Assembly: GCF_902506165.1 (NCBI RefSeq)
Contig: NZ_LR733817.1
Span: 5,299,625-5,363,624 of the forward strand
Source of the DNA: Bosea sp. 29B
Lineage (GTDB): Bacteria > Pseudomonadota > Alphaproteobacteria > Rhizobiales > Beijerinckiaceae
Length of the DNA stretch: 64,000 bases
Direction of reading: 5' to 3'
Part shown: positions 11,149 to 20,252 of the stretch, piece after piece
Numbering within the stretch: the stretch's first letter is position 1
Layout: every line of letters begins with the position of its first letter
Notes under the pieces: generated by a model
Seen by the model: only the letters and a program-made list of their open reading frames with translations
Databases searched by the model: none
What the model was told of the DNA's origin: nothing
Translations under genes and position numbers: made by a program

Positions 11149-12321
11149 TCAGCCTGCCGCAGTGCCGCCGGCCAGCCCCTGCCGCATCACCAGACGGCGT
11201 AAGGGCGCGAGCCGCGACAGCGCCAGCAGCCCGGCGCCGCGCATCAGATCGGCTGGCAAAAGGTCGGTCAGCAAGGTCCGGTTGAGCGCATCGACCGCCC
11301 CGGTGCGCAGGCGCACATCCGCCTGGCGCGAGCGATCGTAAGCAGCGAGTGCTGCGTCTTCGCCCGGATCCTCGGCTCCAGCGACCGCATCGCGCAGGGC
11401 CGCGACATCGCGCAGACCGAGATTGAGCCCCTGCGCCCCGATCGGCGGAAAGACATGCGCGGCCTCGCCGATAAGCGCCATGCGCCCATCCGCGAACCGA
11501 TCGACCGACAGGCCCCCCATCGGCACCCGCCCACGTAGGCCCGCGAGCGTCAACGCGCCGAGGATCGAATGGGTCTGGCGCTCGACCGCGCGGGCGAAAG
11601 CGGCATCATCGAGCCCGGCGATACGCTCGGCCTCGCCGGGTTCGAGCAGCCAGACCAGCGAGGAGCGGCGGCCGGACATCGGCACCAGCGTGCACGGGCC
11701 GGAGCGGGTGTGGAATTCGGTCGAGGCGTCCTGATGCTCGCGGCGATGGCTCAGGATCGCCGTCAGCGCCACCTGGGGATAGCTCCAGTCGCGCGTGGTG
11801 ATGCCGGCAGCCTCACGAACCCGCGACTTGCGACCATCGGCACCGACGACCAGCCGTGCCGCGACCGGCGCGAAGCCGTCGCCGACCAGAGTGACACTGT
11901 CAGCGCCTGCCGCGATCTCCGTCACCGCCCGCGGGATCATGCGAATGCGCGGCTCGGCCGCCGCCTTTGCCGCCATCGCCTCGACCAGCACGGCATTCTC
12001 GATATTCCAGCCGAAGGCCGGCAGGCCGAGCTCGGCCGCCTTGAATTCGACCGGCGGCTGCCGGAACAGGCTGCCGGTGTCGTCGACCAGCCGCATCAGC
12101 GCGAGCGGGGCCGCAATCTCATCCAGCGCCTCCGTAAGGCCAAGCGCCTCCAGCAATCGCCAGGAGCCGTCGAGCAAGGCGACGGTGCGTCCGTCGCGCG
12201 GCGCAGCTGCCTGCCCGAACAGCACCACCTCCCGCCCGGCCGCGGCGAGCGCGAGCGCTGCTGCGAGCCCGACCGCACCGGCCCCGACGATGGCGATGTC
12301 GCAATGCTGCTGGTCCGTCAT
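11149..12321 (-). CDS. UbiH/UbiF/VisC-family FAD-dependent hydroxylase
   Basis: A 390-residue flavin monooxygenase of the ubiquinone-biosynthesis family. The FAD Rossmann motif DIAIVGAGAVGLAAALALA is at about residues 8-26. The GD-type motif ADGRKSRVREAAG lies mid-protein, and the second FAD motif GEAAHVFPPIGAQGLNLGLRD in the C-terminal third. These enzymes hydroxylate the ring of polyprenylated quinone precursors at the inner membrane; which position (C5, C6 or C1) cannot be told here. The ATG at 12321 gives the conserved N-terminus. The open frame continues 62 codons upstream but is Arg/Ser-rich and not conserved. It is separated by 52 bases from the SulP gene upstream in the same direction. 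Confidence 0.9.
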   Translation of the reverse strand: MTDQQHCDIAIVGAGAVGLAAALALAAAGREVVLFGQAAAPRDGRTVALLDGSWRLLEALGLTEALDEIAAPLALMRLVDDTGSLFRQPPVEFKAAELGLPAFGWNIENAVLVEAMAAKAAAEPRIRMIPRAVTEIAAGADSVTLVGDGFAPVAARLVVGADGRKSRVREAAGITTRDWSYPQVALTAILSHRREHQDASTEFHTRSGPCTLVPMSGRRSSLVWLLEPGEAERIAGLDDAAFARAVERQTHSILGALTLAGLRGRVPMGGLSVDRFADGRMALIGEAAHVFPPIGAQGLNLGLRDVAALRDAVAGAEDPGEDAALAAYDRSRQADVRLRTGAVDALNRTLLTDLLPADLMRGAGLLALSRLAPLRRLVMRQGLAGGTAAG

Positions 12322-12373
12322 GGCCTTTCGGTAGCCGATGCCGGCGCCGCTGGCGAGCGCGCCCTTGCCGCAG

Positions 12374-14074
12374 CTATCCCCAGACCACGCCCTTGCCGGG
12401 CTTCTGGGCGATCTCCCGGAACGAGACGATCCGCTCGTCGATGCCCTCGTGACCGAGCACGGCGCGAACCTGCCGCCCGGCGCCGCGGATCTCGACGGCC
12501 GAGCCATGGCCCAGCGCCTTGTCGATCATCGCCTTGAGCGAGACCGCCGCGCTTGAATCGGCGAAGGGCACGCCGGAGAGATCGAGCACGATCCGCTCGG
12601 GGAAGGGGCCGACCCGGTCGAGCACGGTCGCGACATGGCTGCTGGCGCCGAAGAAGAGCGGGCCGGTGATCTTGTAGTGGAAGGTCTCGCCATCGCGTTT
12701 GCCGTTGCCATTCGCCTGCGGCTCGTCATGGCCGGCTTCGTCATAGTCGACGAGGCCTGCGTCCATGCCGGCCTCGACCGTGACGATATTGGCCATGCGG
12801 TGCATGAAGATCAGCGACCCCAGCACGACGCCGACGCCGATCCCGACCATCAGGTCCTCGAAGACCACCAGCAGGAAGGTCGAGAGCAGCACGAGCGAGT
12901 CGGCGCGCGAATGCCTGAGGATCGCAGCGAAGGCGGCCTTCTCGGCCATGTTCCAGGCGACGACGGCGAGCACGCCGGCAAGCGCCGCCAGCGGGATGTA
13001 CGAGGCGAGCGGCGCCGCGATCAGCACGAACAGCAGCACGAAGGCCGCATGAAACATCCCTGCGACCGGCGTGACGCCGCCGGCACGGATATTCGTCGCG
13101 GTGCGGGCGATCGTGCCGGTGACGCAGATGCCGCCGAACAAAGGCGAGCCGATATTGGCGACGCCCTGTGCAACCAGCTCCATGTTCGAGCGGTGCCGGC
13201 GCCCGCTCATCCCGTCGGCGACCACGGCCGAGAGCAGCGATTCGATGCCGCCCAGCACCGCGATCGAGAGCGCGGCCGGCAGCACCGCGATCAATTTGTC
13301 GAGGCTGAAGGCCGGCAGATGCGGAGCGGGCAGGGCGCGCGGAATACCACCGAAACGGCTGCCGATCGTCTCGACCGGCAGGTTGAGCAGGAAGGTCGTG
13401 GCGGCCGCGAACGCGACCGCAATCAGTAGCCCCGGCCAGCTCGGTCGCCAGCGCCTCACTGCCAGGATCATCGCGATGGTCAGGGCCGAAAGGCCAAGCG
13501 CCGCCGGGTTCAGCGTGCCGAGCGCAGCCATGAGCGCTTGCAGCTTCGGGATCAGCGCCGCCGGCTCCTTGCCGGGCAGCGTCAACCCCAGGAGGTCGCG
13601 GACCTGGCTGGCGAAGATGATGATGGCAATGCCGGTGGTGAAGCCGACCAGTACCGGATGCGGGATGTACTTGATGTAGGTGCCAAGCCGCAGCAGCCCG
13701 ACCGCGATCAGCATGGCGCCGGCCAGCATGGTGGCGAGCAGCAGCCCGTCGAAGCCGTGCTGGTCGATCGTCGCGGCGACGAGGACGATGAAGGCGCCGG
13801 CCGGCCCGCCGATCTGGTGGCGGCTCCCGCTCAACGCCGAGACCAGGAAGCCGCCGATGATCGCGGTGAACAGCCCGGCGGCCGGCGTCGCGCCGCTGGC
13901 AATGGCGATCGCCATGGAAAGTGGCAGCGCGACGATCGCGACCGTCAGCCCCGAAAGCGCATCGGCCCGCATGCGGGCGAGGCCGTAGCCTTCGCGCAGG
14001 GCAGAGATCAGCTTGGGCGTGAAGGCCTCGCGCAGGACCGCAGGGCCACCGAGATGAGCGCCTTGCCTGTTCAT
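12374..14074 (-). CDS. SulP family anion transporter with STAS domain
   Basis: A 566-residue secondary transporter. The membrane part (about 1-430) holds the SulP start ADALSGLTVAIVALPLSMA, GFLVSALSGSRHQIGGPAGAF and GFTTGIAIIIFASQ. The C-terminal cytosolic STAS domain (about 460-555) reads FFGASSHVATVLDRV and LDLSGVPFADSSAAVSLKAM. Substrates in the family include sulfate, bicarbonate, nitrate and dicarboxylates; here unknown. Its distance from the cys block (about 6 kb, a different operon) argues against assigning sulfate by context. The ATG at 14074 opens the frame. Downstream lies the UbiH-like gene. Confidence 0.93.
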   Translation of the reverse strand: MNRQGAHLGGPAVLREAFTPKLISALREGYGLARMRADALSGLTVAIVALPLSMAIAIASGATPAAGLFTAIIGGFLVSALSGSRHQIGGPAGAFIVLVAATIDQHGFDGLLLATMLAGAMLIAVGLLRLGTYIKYIPHPVLVGFTTGIAIIIFASQVRDLLGLTLPGKEPAALIPKLQALMAALGTLNPAALGLSALTIAMILAVRRWRPSWPGLLIAVAFAAATTFLLNLPVETIGSRFGGIPRALPAPHLPAFSLDKLIAVLPAALSIAVLGGIESLLSAVVADGMSGRRHRSNMELVAQGVANIGSPLFGGICVTGTIARTATNIRAGGVTPVAGMFHAAFVLLFVLIAAPLASYIPLAALAGVLAVVAWNMAEKAAFAAILRHSRADSLVLLSTFLLVVFEDLMVGIGVGVVLGSLIFMHRMANIVTVEAGMDAGLVDYDEAGHDEPQANGNGKRDGETFHYKITGPLFFGASSHVATVLDRVGPFPERIVLDLSGVPFADSSAAVSLKAMIDKALGHGSAVEIRGAGRQVRAVLGHEGIDERIVSFREIAQKPGKGVVWG

Positions 14075-14202
14075 GTCAGAGACCGATCATGCAGTGATGC
14101 CAGACCGACTCGGCGTTTGCGCGGGTCTGCCGTGCAGTGCAGCCGTTGCGCCGGAGGAAGGCAAGTCCCTATCGTTGCGGCCATCGACATCAGGAGATCG
14201 CC

Positions 14203-15174
14203 ATGGCGAAAGCAATCCGCGTACACAAGACCGGTGGCCCCGAGGTTCTGCAGCTGGAGGAGGTCAGCCTGTCGGCGCCGGGAGCGGGCGAGATCCTGAT
14301 CCGCAACCGCGCCATCGGCCTCAACTTCATCGACACCTATTTCCGCACCGGCCTCTACCCCGCGCCGCTGCCGTTCACGCTCGGCAACGAATCGGCCGGC
14401 GACGTGCTCGCGGTCGGCCCCGGCGTCACGGAGTTCAAACCGGGCGACCGCATCGCCGTCGTCGCCGCGCATGGCGCCTATGCCGAGGAGCGCATCGTTC
14501 CCGCTTCAGCGGTGGTCGCGCTGCCCGACAACGTCTCCTATGAGGCCGCGGCGAGCATGTTGCTGAAGGGGCTGACCGCCGAATACCTGCTCCACCGTAC
14601 CTATCCGGTGAAGGCGGGCGACATGATCCTGGTCCATGCCGCGGCGGGCGGCACCGGCTCTATCCTCTGCCAATGGGGCAAGGCGCTGGGTGCCACCGTG
14701 ATCGGCACCGTCGGCAGCAAGGAGAAGGCGGAGCTCGCCAAGGCGAACAAGGCCGACCATGTCATCCTCTACCGCGACGAGGACGTTCCGGCGCGGGTCA
14801 AGGAGATCACCGGCGGCAAGCTCTGCAACGTCGTCTATGACGGCGTCGGCAAGGACACTTTCATGGGCTCGCTCGACTCGCTGAGGCCGTTCGGCCTGCT
14901 GGCGAGCTTCGGCAACGCCTCGGGTGCGGTCGAGGCCTTCAATCTCGGCATCCTCTCGGCAAAGGGCTCCCTCTACGTCACCCGCCCGACGATGAACACG
15001 CACACGGCCAACCGCGAGACCCTGGTCGCGATGGCGAAGAACCTGTTCGAGGCGGTCGGCTCCGGCAAGGTCGCCGTCGCGATCAACGCCCGCTTCGCGC
15101 TGAAGGACGCCGCCGAGGCGCATCGCGCGCTGGAAGGGCGCGGCACCACCGGCTCGACCGTGATCATCCCGTAA
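14203..15174 (+). CDS. qor: NADPH:quinone oxidoreductase family protein
   Basis: A 323-residue zinc-free medium-chain dehydrogenase/reductase. The N-terminal GroES-like domain contains GLNFIDTYFRTGLYP and LGNESAGDVLAVG. The nucleotide-binding domain has VHAAAGGTGSILCQWGKALG near residue 145-165, the AAxGGxG pattern of NADPH-dependent quinone reductases. No structural or catalytic zinc Cys cluster is present. It reduces quinones or related enones by one or two electrons in the cytosol. The start at 14203 has AGGAGATCGCC upstream, a strong ribosome site. A GC hairpin terminator follows at 15201-15224. The physiological substrate is uncertain. Confidence 0.92.
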   Translation: MAKAIRVHKTGGPEVLQLEEVSLSAPGAGEILIRNRAIGLNFIDTYFRTGLYPAPLPFTLGNESAGDVLAVGPGVTEFKPGDRIAVVAAHGAYAEERIVPASAVVALPDNVSYEAAASMLLKGLTAEYLLHRTYPVKAGDMILVHAAAGGTGSILCQWGKALGATVIGTVGSKEKAELAKANKADHVILYRDEDVPARVKEITGGKLCNVVYDGVGKDTFMGSLDSLRPFGLLASFGNASGAVEAFNLGILSAKGSLYVTRPTMNTHTANRETLVAMAKNLFEAVGSGKVAVAINARFALKDAAEAHRALEGRGTTGSTVIIP

Positions 15175-15200
15175 TTCTCACCGATCCTGACGAACAGCAG

Positions 15201-15224
15201 ACGGCCGCCTTCCAGGGCGGCCGT
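15201..15224 (+). terminator. Rho-independent terminator after qor
   Basis: A perfect 9-bp stem, ACGGCCGCC with GGCGGCCGT, closes a 6-base loop (TTCCAG) and is followed by TTCCGTTT. It starts 26 bases after the qor stop codon. The T-run is broken but T-rich, so termination is probable on the plus strand. Confidence 0.75.
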
Positions 15225-15327
15225 TTCCGTTTCAGAAGAAAAAACTGAAAGCCTCGAAACCCGAAAGCGAAAGCGCACCTGGAGCCGGCAAAGCAGGGCC
15301 AAGAACAAGAACTTCGGTCCTTACGTC

Positions 15328-15540
15328 ATGTCCCCGTTTCTTCGCCGCGTCGGTTTCATCCTCTCCTTCGCCATCATCGCGATGGCGCTCCAGGCGCAGC
15401 TCTCCGCCCGTCCGACGCTCCAGCTCGCCACCCAGGTCAGCGATGCCCAGGTCGTCTTCGAGAAGTCGTCCAAGCCCCGCACCGGCCGGGTCACCCAGTT
15501 GCGCCGCATGCCGCGGCCTGTGCCGGCCGCGCTTGCCTGA
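15328..15540 (+). CDS. Small hypothetical protein with N-terminal hydrophobic segment
   Basis: A possible 70-residue protein. Residues 7-25 form a hydrophobic helix or signal peptide (VGFILSFAIIAMALQAQLSA), followed by a polar, basic tail with RTGRVTQLRRMPRPVPA. Almost all wobble positions are G or C, in line with genuine genes in the neighbourhood. Against it, no clear ribosome site precedes the ATG, and it ends exactly where rimO ends on the other strand (stops TGA at 15538-15540 and, reversed, 15541-15543). I do not recognise a family. It could be a small secreted protein or chance. Confidence 0.45.
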   Translation: MSPFLRRVGFILSFAIIAMALQAQLSARPTLQLATQVSDAQVVFEKSSKPRTGRVTQLRRMPRPVPAALA

Positions 15541-16860
15541 TCAGACCGCCATGCCGTGCAGATCGTAAGCGTCGGCACGCTCGATCTTCACGGTGACGAT
15601 GTCGCCAGGCCGAAGCGGCCGGCGGCTCGAGACATAGACATTGCCGTCAATCTCCGGCGCATCCCATTTCGAGCGGCCCTTGGCGACGGTCGGGCCGGCC
15701 TCGTCGATGATCACCGGAATGCGCTTGCCGACACGGCCCTTGACGATGCGGGCCGAAACCTCGGCCTGCGTCTTCATGAAGCGATGCCAGCGCGCCTCCT
15801 TCTCGTCTTCATCGACCAGCGGCAGGCCGAGATCATTGGCGGTCGCGCCTTTGACCGGCTCGTATTTGAAGCAGCCGACGCGCTCCAGCTTCGCTTCCTT
15901 CAGCCAGTCGAGCAGGAAGTCGACATCCTCCTCGGTCTCGCCGGGGAAGCCGACGATGAAGGTCGAGCGGATGGCGAGGTCGGGGCAGATCTCGCGCCAC
16001 TTCCGGATCCGCTCCAGTGTCTTCTCGTGATGGGCCGGACGGCGCATCGCCTTCAGCACGGAGGGCGAGGCATGCTGGAACGGGATGTCGAGATAGGGCA
16101 GCACATTGCCCTCCGCCATCAGCGGGATGACCTCGTCGACATGCGGATAGGGGTAGACATAGTGCATCCGCACCCAGACGCCCATCTGGCCGAGCTCGCG
16201 TGCCAGTTCGAAGAACCGGGTGCGGACCTCGCGATCCTTCCACAGCGACGGCGCATACTTGATGTCGAGCCCATAGGCGCTGGTGTCCTGCGAGATCACC
16301 AGCAGTTCCTTGACGCCGGCCTTGACCAGCTTCTCGGCTTCGCGGAGCACATCGCCGATCGGCCGCGACACCAGGTCGCCGCGCAATTTCGGGATGATGC
16401 AGAAGCTGCAGCGGTTGTTGCAACCTTCTGAAATCTTTAGGTACGCGTAGTGCCGCGGCGTCAGCTTGATGCCCTGGTCCGGGACCAGGTCGAGGAAGGG
16501 GTCGTGCTTGGGCGGCACGGCCTGGTGCACCGCCGAGACGACGCTCTCATAGGCCTGCGGGCCGGTGATCGCGAGCAGGTTCGGGAAGGCGTCGCGGATC
16601 TGCTCGGGCTCGGCGCCCATGCAGCCGGTGACGATGACCTTGCCGTTCTCGGCCATGGCCGAGCCGATCGCCTCGAGCGATTCCTGCTTGGCGCTGTCGA
16701 GGAAGCCGCAGGTGTTGACGATGACGACGTCGGCACCCGCATGGCTCTTGCTGAGCTCATAGCCCTCGGAGCGCAGCGAGGTGATGATGCGTTCGGAATC
16801 GACGAGCGCCTTCGGGCACCCGAGGGAGACGAACGAGATTTTCGGCGCGACGGCGTTCAT
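15541..16860 (-). CDS. rimO: Ribosomal protein S12 methylthiotransferase RimO
   Basis: A 439-residue radical-SAM enzyme that adds a methylthio group to the conserved Asp of ribosomal protein S12. The N-terminal UPF0004 domain has [25 protein letters not shown] and [11 protein letters not shown] with three cluster Cys. The radical-SAM motif [17 protein letters not shown] (CxxxCxxC) starts near residue 147. The C-terminal TRAM domain covers about 375-439. PxDSPP-like regions and length fit RimO rather than MiaB. The ATG at 16860 opens the frame. It is a single gene with no operon partner. Confidence 0.97.
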   Translation of the reverse strand: MNAVAPKISFVSLGCPKALVDSERIITSLRSEGYELSKSHAGADVVIVNTCGFLDSAKQESLEAIGSAMAENGKVIVTGCMGAEPEQIRDAFPNLLAITGPQAYESVVSAVHQAVPPKHDPFLDLVPDQGIKLTPRHYAYLKISEGCNNRCSFCIIPKLRGDLVSRPIGDVLREAEKLVKAGVKELLVISQDTSAYGLDIKYAPSLWKDREVRTRFFELARELGQMGVWVRMHYVYPYPHVDEVIPLMAEGNVLPYLDIPFQHASPSVLKAMRRPAHHEKTLERIRKWREICPDLAIRSTFIVGFPGETEEDVDFLLDWLKEAKLERVGCFKYEPVKGATANDLGLPLVDEDEKEARWHRFMKTQAEVSARIVKGRVGKRIPVIIDEAGPTVAKGRSKWDAPEIDGNVYVSSRRPLRPGDIVTVKIERADAYDLHGMAV

Positions 16861-17058
16861 CGGCGGCGGAACTCTGAAACGGAGTAAGGGAAGGGCGCGG
16901 CGAGGCCGGCGCGTTGGCGCTTCCTTTGATCCTTTTTAGTCGATTTTGCAACTCGCCTTGCTTCCGGAGCCACCCACCCGACGGCGCAAGGCTCCCTCAA
17001 TCCTCGGCGGGAACAGTCATAGCCCTAAGAGGCGAGGCCTCTGTGACTGGAGACCACA

Positions 17059-17346
17059 ATGCGCTGGACTGGCACCGTTTCGGGCATGAGTGTGACCATA
17101 TTCGCCCTCTGGAGTTCGCTTGCTTCCGCGCAGGGCTGGGATAGACCGTATTCGCCTTGCCGCGACGGGCGCTTCAGCACCGGTAGGCCAATGGATTGCG
17201 AGGCGGAGCTGCGCCGCTTGCGCCAGGGCCTCCCGGCCTATGATCCCTGCACCGACGGGCGCTACAGCTATGGCAGGCCGCGCGATTGCTATGCCGAGCT
17301 CCGCGCCTGGCATTGGCGCGATCGGCACGAGCGCTCCTGGAAATAG
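17059..17346 (+). CDS. Small secreted protein with two copies of a Cys-containing 22-residue motif
   Basis: A 95-residue protein. A signal peptide covers about residues 1-25 (cut after SLASAQ). The mature part is essentially two repeats, at residues 31-52 and 61-82, matching at 16 of 22 positions. The shared pattern is Y-x-P-C-x-D-G-R-x-S-x-G-R-P-x-D-C-x-A-E-L-R, so each unit has two Cys (34/47 and 64/77). The pattern suggests a small periplasmic disulfide-bonded module duplicated within the gene. I know no function for it. The ATG at 17059 has TGGAG 8 bases upstream. It is convergent with the histidine-kinase gene, 8 bases apart. Confidence 0.7.
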   Translation: MRWTGTVSGMSVTIFALWSSLASAQGWDRPYSPCRDGRFSTGRPMDCEAELRRLRQGLPAYDPCTDGRYSYGRPRDCYAELRAWHWRDRHERSWK

Positions 17347-17354
17347 CCTCGTCC

Positions 17355-18704
17355 TCAGCCGGCTGGAGCCTGCCTGGGGAAGGTCATCCGCAGACAGGCG
17401 CCGCCCGATGCTGCATCGAGGGCGACCACATCGCCGCCGTGACGATGCATGATCTCGCGGACAAGGTTGAGACCGAGGCCAAGCCCGCGGCTCTGTGAGC
17501 GCAGGCGGCTGAACGGCTCGAAGATATGCTCGCGCTGCTCCGATGGAATGCCGCCGCCCTCGTCGCTGACCTCGATCATCGCGATATCGACCCGGATTGC
17601 GATGGTTCCCGCGCGGCCGCCATGCTCGATCGCATTCTGGACGAGATTAGTCAGGGCGCGCTCGATCGCCGGGGCGTCGCCCCACACCGTGACCCTTTCG
17701 CTCTCCGCTGCGAATTCCATCTGATAGCCCGCCAGGAAGGCAAGCGGAGCAAGGTCGACCACCACACGCTGCGCGAGCTCGGACAGATCGAGCCGCGCAA
17801 ATGAGGCAGCCTGCTGATCGAGCCTTTCTAGATCGAGCAATTGCTCCGTCACCGTCGCCAGCCGGGTGACGTCCTGCAGCAGACGCGTCTTGTCGGGGCC
17901 GGGAGGAAGCGATGCCAGCCGGGTCTGCAGGATCGCGACGGGCGTGCGCAGCTCATGGGCGGCGGCCGCCAGGAAGCGCTTGTGGCGCTCATGCCCCTTG
18001 TCGAGCCGTGCCAGCGCCGCGTTCACCGCCGAGACCAACGGCACGACCTCGACCGGCACATTGTTCAGCGGCAGGCGAACTCCGCGCTGTTCGACCTCGA
18101 TGCGCTGCGCTTGCGCAACGGCCTGGCCGAGGCCGGCGAGGGCGCTTCTCACCACCCAGGGCGTCACCAGCAGCGCTGCGGCGGCCATGACGGCAAGGAC
18201 CGGCAGGACCTCCTTCAGCAGCACCAGGGCGATGCCCAGGGCCATCAGATAGGTCGAGATCGGAGTTTCGGTACCGGTGACGATCTGGATCTCGCCGACC
18301 GCGCTCTGAACCCATCTGACGCGCGCCGTCGGCCGGGGCGGGTCACCGATGTTCCAACCCAGCCGGGCCTGGCCGACCTGATCGAGCGCGCTGCCGAGGG
18401 CGCCATATTCGGCCGGAACCGTCCCCTCCGACAGCTGCTGCCCGGCACGGTCCCTGATGACGAACCAGAGATCGGGCGCCTGCGTCCGCATCCGCAAGAG
18501 CTCGCGCGTCGGGCGCAGCGCCAGCTGGTCGCCGGGACCGCGGGTCACGGCCCCACGCAACGTCTCGATCGTATTCTCTTCCGACCTGAAGCTCATCAGC
18601 ACGCCGCTGGCGAACAGCCCTGCGACGATCAGGACGACGACGATCGCCTGGAACCCCATCAGGCGCTGGACCAGCCGGCGTTCGAGCGAATGCGAACCGG
18701 CCAT
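17355..18704 (-). CDS. Two-component sensor histidine kinase
   Basis: A 449-residue membrane kinase. Two membrane helices (about 19-38 and 155-186) enclose a periplasmic sensor of some 115 residues. The dimerisation/phospho-acceptor motif AAAHELRTPVAIL places the His near residue 249. The ATPase domain shows NLVQNAIEHGG (N-box), VSDEGGGIP (G1) and GLGLGLNLV (G2). The architecture resembles QseC/PmrB-type partners of OmpR-class regulators. Its start lies 2 bases after the stop of the response regulator, so both form one operon and should be cognate. The signal is unknown; the target may be the divergent methyltransferase gene, by position only. Confidence 0.93.
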   Translation of the reverse strand: MAGSHSLERRLVQRLMGFQAIVVVLIVAGLFASGVLMSFRSEENTIETLRGAVTRGPGDQLALRPTRELLRMRTQAPDLWFVIRDRAGQQLSEGTVPAEYGALGSALDQVGQARLGWNIGDPPRPTARVRWVQSAVGEIQIVTGTETPISTYLMALGIALVLLKEVLPVLAVMAAAALLVTPWVVRSALAGLGQAVAQAQRIEVEQRGVRLPLNNVPVEVVPLVSAVNAALARLDKGHERHKRFLAAAAHELRTPVAILQTRLASLPPGPDKTRLLQDVTRLATVTEQLLDLERLDQQAASFARLDLSELAQRVVVDLAPLAFLAGYQMEFAAESERVTVWGDAPAIERALTNLVQNAIEHGGRAGTIAIRVDIAMIEVSDEGGGIPSEQREHIFEPFSRLRSQSRGLGLGLNLVREIMHRHGGDVVALDAASGGACLRMTFPRQAPAG

Positions 18705-18706
18705 CG

Positions 18707-19402
18707 TCAGGCGGCTTCGCGCAGCAGGTAGCCGACGCCGCGGATACCGTCGATCACCGCGCCGGACGAGGCTTCGGCCAGCTTTCGGCGCAGGCGCGAG
18801 ACATGCGTGTCGAGCGCGTTCGACTGGATGTCGTCGTCCAGGCCGAATACCGCCTCCATCAGAAAGCCGCGCACCACCATGCGCCCAGTCCGGCGGGCGA
18901 GCGCTTCGAGGACGAGCAGCTCGCGCCGCGGCATCACCAGCATCGCTCCGCCGATGCGAGCCTCCCGATGCGTGAAGTCGAAGGAGAGGCGCCCGATCCG
19001 AACAATGTCGGGCCGCAATTGCGGCGGACGCCGCAGGATGGCGCGCAGCCGCGCCAACAATTCCTCGAACGCAAAGGGCTTGCCGAGATAATCGTCGGCG
19101 CCGCCATCGAGACCGAGAATCCGGTCGCCGAGATCGCCGCGCGCCGTCAGTACCAGCACGGGCACGGTGTCGCCGGCAGCCCGCAGCGTGCTGACCAAAG
19201 CGAGGCCGTCTCCATCCGGCAATTGGCGATCGAGCAGCACGGCATCATAGGCGCCCTGGCCTTCACGCAGCGCCGCCTCCGCCTCGGCCCGGGTCGGCAG
19301 GTGGTCGACCACCATGTCCTGGCGAGTGAGGGCGTCGCGCAAGGCCTGCGCCATCGCCGGCTCGTCCTCCACCAACAAGATGCGCAAGCCGCTTCCTCCC
19401 AT
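18707..19402 (-). CDS. OmpR-family response regulator
   Basis: A 231-residue regulator. The receiver domain has the acidic pocket VEDEP, the phospho-acceptor Asp near residue 58 (AVLLDRQLPDGDG), the Thr in VLTARGD and the Lys near 108 in DDYLGKPFAFEELLAR. The C-terminal winged helix shows RRELLVLEAL and DTHVSRLRRKL followed by IRGVGYLL. The start at 19402 lies right before the first beta strand; the open frame extends 47 codons upstream but is Cys/Arg-rich and not family-like. The regulator is transcribed ahead of the kinase gene, and a 162-base divergent spacer separates it from the methyltransferase. Confidence 0.93.
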   Translation of the reverse strand: MGGSGLRILLVEDEPAMAQALRDALTRQDMVVDHLPTRAEAEAALREGQGAYDAVLLDRQLPDGDGLALVSTLRAAGDTVPVLVLTARGDLGDRILGLDGGADDYLGKPFAFEELLARLRAILRRPPQLRPDIVRIGRLSFDFTHREARIGGAMLVMPRRELLVLEALARRTGRMVVRGFLMEAVFGLDDDIQSNALDTHVSRLRRKLAEASSGAVIDGIRGVGYLLREAA

Positions 19403-19564
19403 CGTTCGCAAGCGGCTTGAAACAGGTTGATTGCGTCTGCATTGCAAAATGCGGAAGTCCGTCCGATCGCACGGCTCCTGTCGGCGCCGCCGATCATGAC
19501 AGGCAGGCTCAATGCAGCCGCGGGATATCGGCAGGCCTGTCATCCGATTGCGAGATCGCCTGCA

Positions 19565-20206
19565 ATGCCACCCAGATCCCTGTCCAATGCCGCCGATCCG
19601 ACACCGAGCGAGGCCACAAGCCGGATGCGCTCCGACGCCTGGTCCTTCTTTCGCGCCTGGCTGGAGGCGCCGCTACGCGTCGCGGCCATCACCCCGTCGA
19701 GCACTGCCCTCGCAGAGCTGATCACGCAGGAGATCACGCCGGCGACAGGGCCGGTACTCGAGCTCGGGGCCGGCACCGGCTCCTTCACGCGCGCCCTGAT
19801 CGCCCGCGGCATCGCCGAGAGCGACCTCACCTTGGTCGAGTTCGGCTCGGATTTCGCACGATTGCTGGAGATGCGCTTCCCGGCGGCAAGGGTGCGCTGG
19901 ATGGATGCTGCCTGCCTGCGCGAGGCCAAGCTGTTCGCCGGCCCGGTTGTCGGCGCGGTGATCAGCGGCATGCCGGTGCTGTCGATGCCACCGCGCAAGG
20001 TCATCGCCATCCTGAGGGGCGCCTTCGGCTATATGCGGCCGGGCGGCTCGTTCTACCAGTTCACCTACACCACGCGCTGCCCGATACCCGAGGCGATCCT
20101 CTCGCGCCTCGGCCTGAAGGCGACGCGGATCGGCTCGACCTTGCGCAACCTGCCACCGGCAGCGGTCTATCGGATTTCGCGGCGGCCGCCATTGCGGCTG
20201 GCCTGA
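19565..20206 (+). CDS. PmtA-like SAM-dependent methyltransferase
   Basis: A 213-residue class I methyltransferase. The SAM-binding motif PVLELGAGTGSFTRALI lies near residues 60-76. The start SFFRAWLEAPLRVAAITPSS and the ends GMPVLSMPPRK and PGGSFYQFTYTTRCPIP match rhizobial phospholipid N-methyltransferases, which turn phosphatidylethanolamine into phosphatidylcholine at the membrane. Length agrees. I chose the ATG at 19565, though its ribosome site is weak; in-frame ATGs lie 23 and 46 codons upstream. The divergent position to a two-component regulator suggests it may be regulated by it. A related 16S or lipid methyltransferase cannot be excluded. Confidence 0.75.
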   Translation: MPPRSLSNAADPTPSEATSRMRSDAWSFFRAWLEAPLRVAAITPSSTALAELITQEITPATGPVLELGAGTGSFTRALIARGIAESDLTLVEFGSDFARLLEMRFPAARVRWMDAACLREAKLFAGPVVGAVISGMPVLSMPPRKVIAILRGAFGYMRPGGSFYQFTYTTRCPIPEAILSRLGLKATRIGSTLRNLPPAAVYRISRRPPLRLA

Positions 20207-20214
20207 AGGGCCGC

Positions 20215-20232
20215 GCAGGGCATGCGCCCTGC
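20215..20232. terminator. GC hairpin between convergent genes
   Basis: A perfect 7-bp stem, GCAGGGC with GCCCTGC, has a 4-base loop (ATGC) and lies 8 bases after the methyltransferase stop and 20 bases before the end of the sulfurtransferase gene. On the plus strand it is followed by CGTTTGG, only a weak T-run, so termination is probable but not certain. Confidence 0.45.
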
Positions 20233-20252
20233 CGTTTGGCTCGGGGGCGTGA

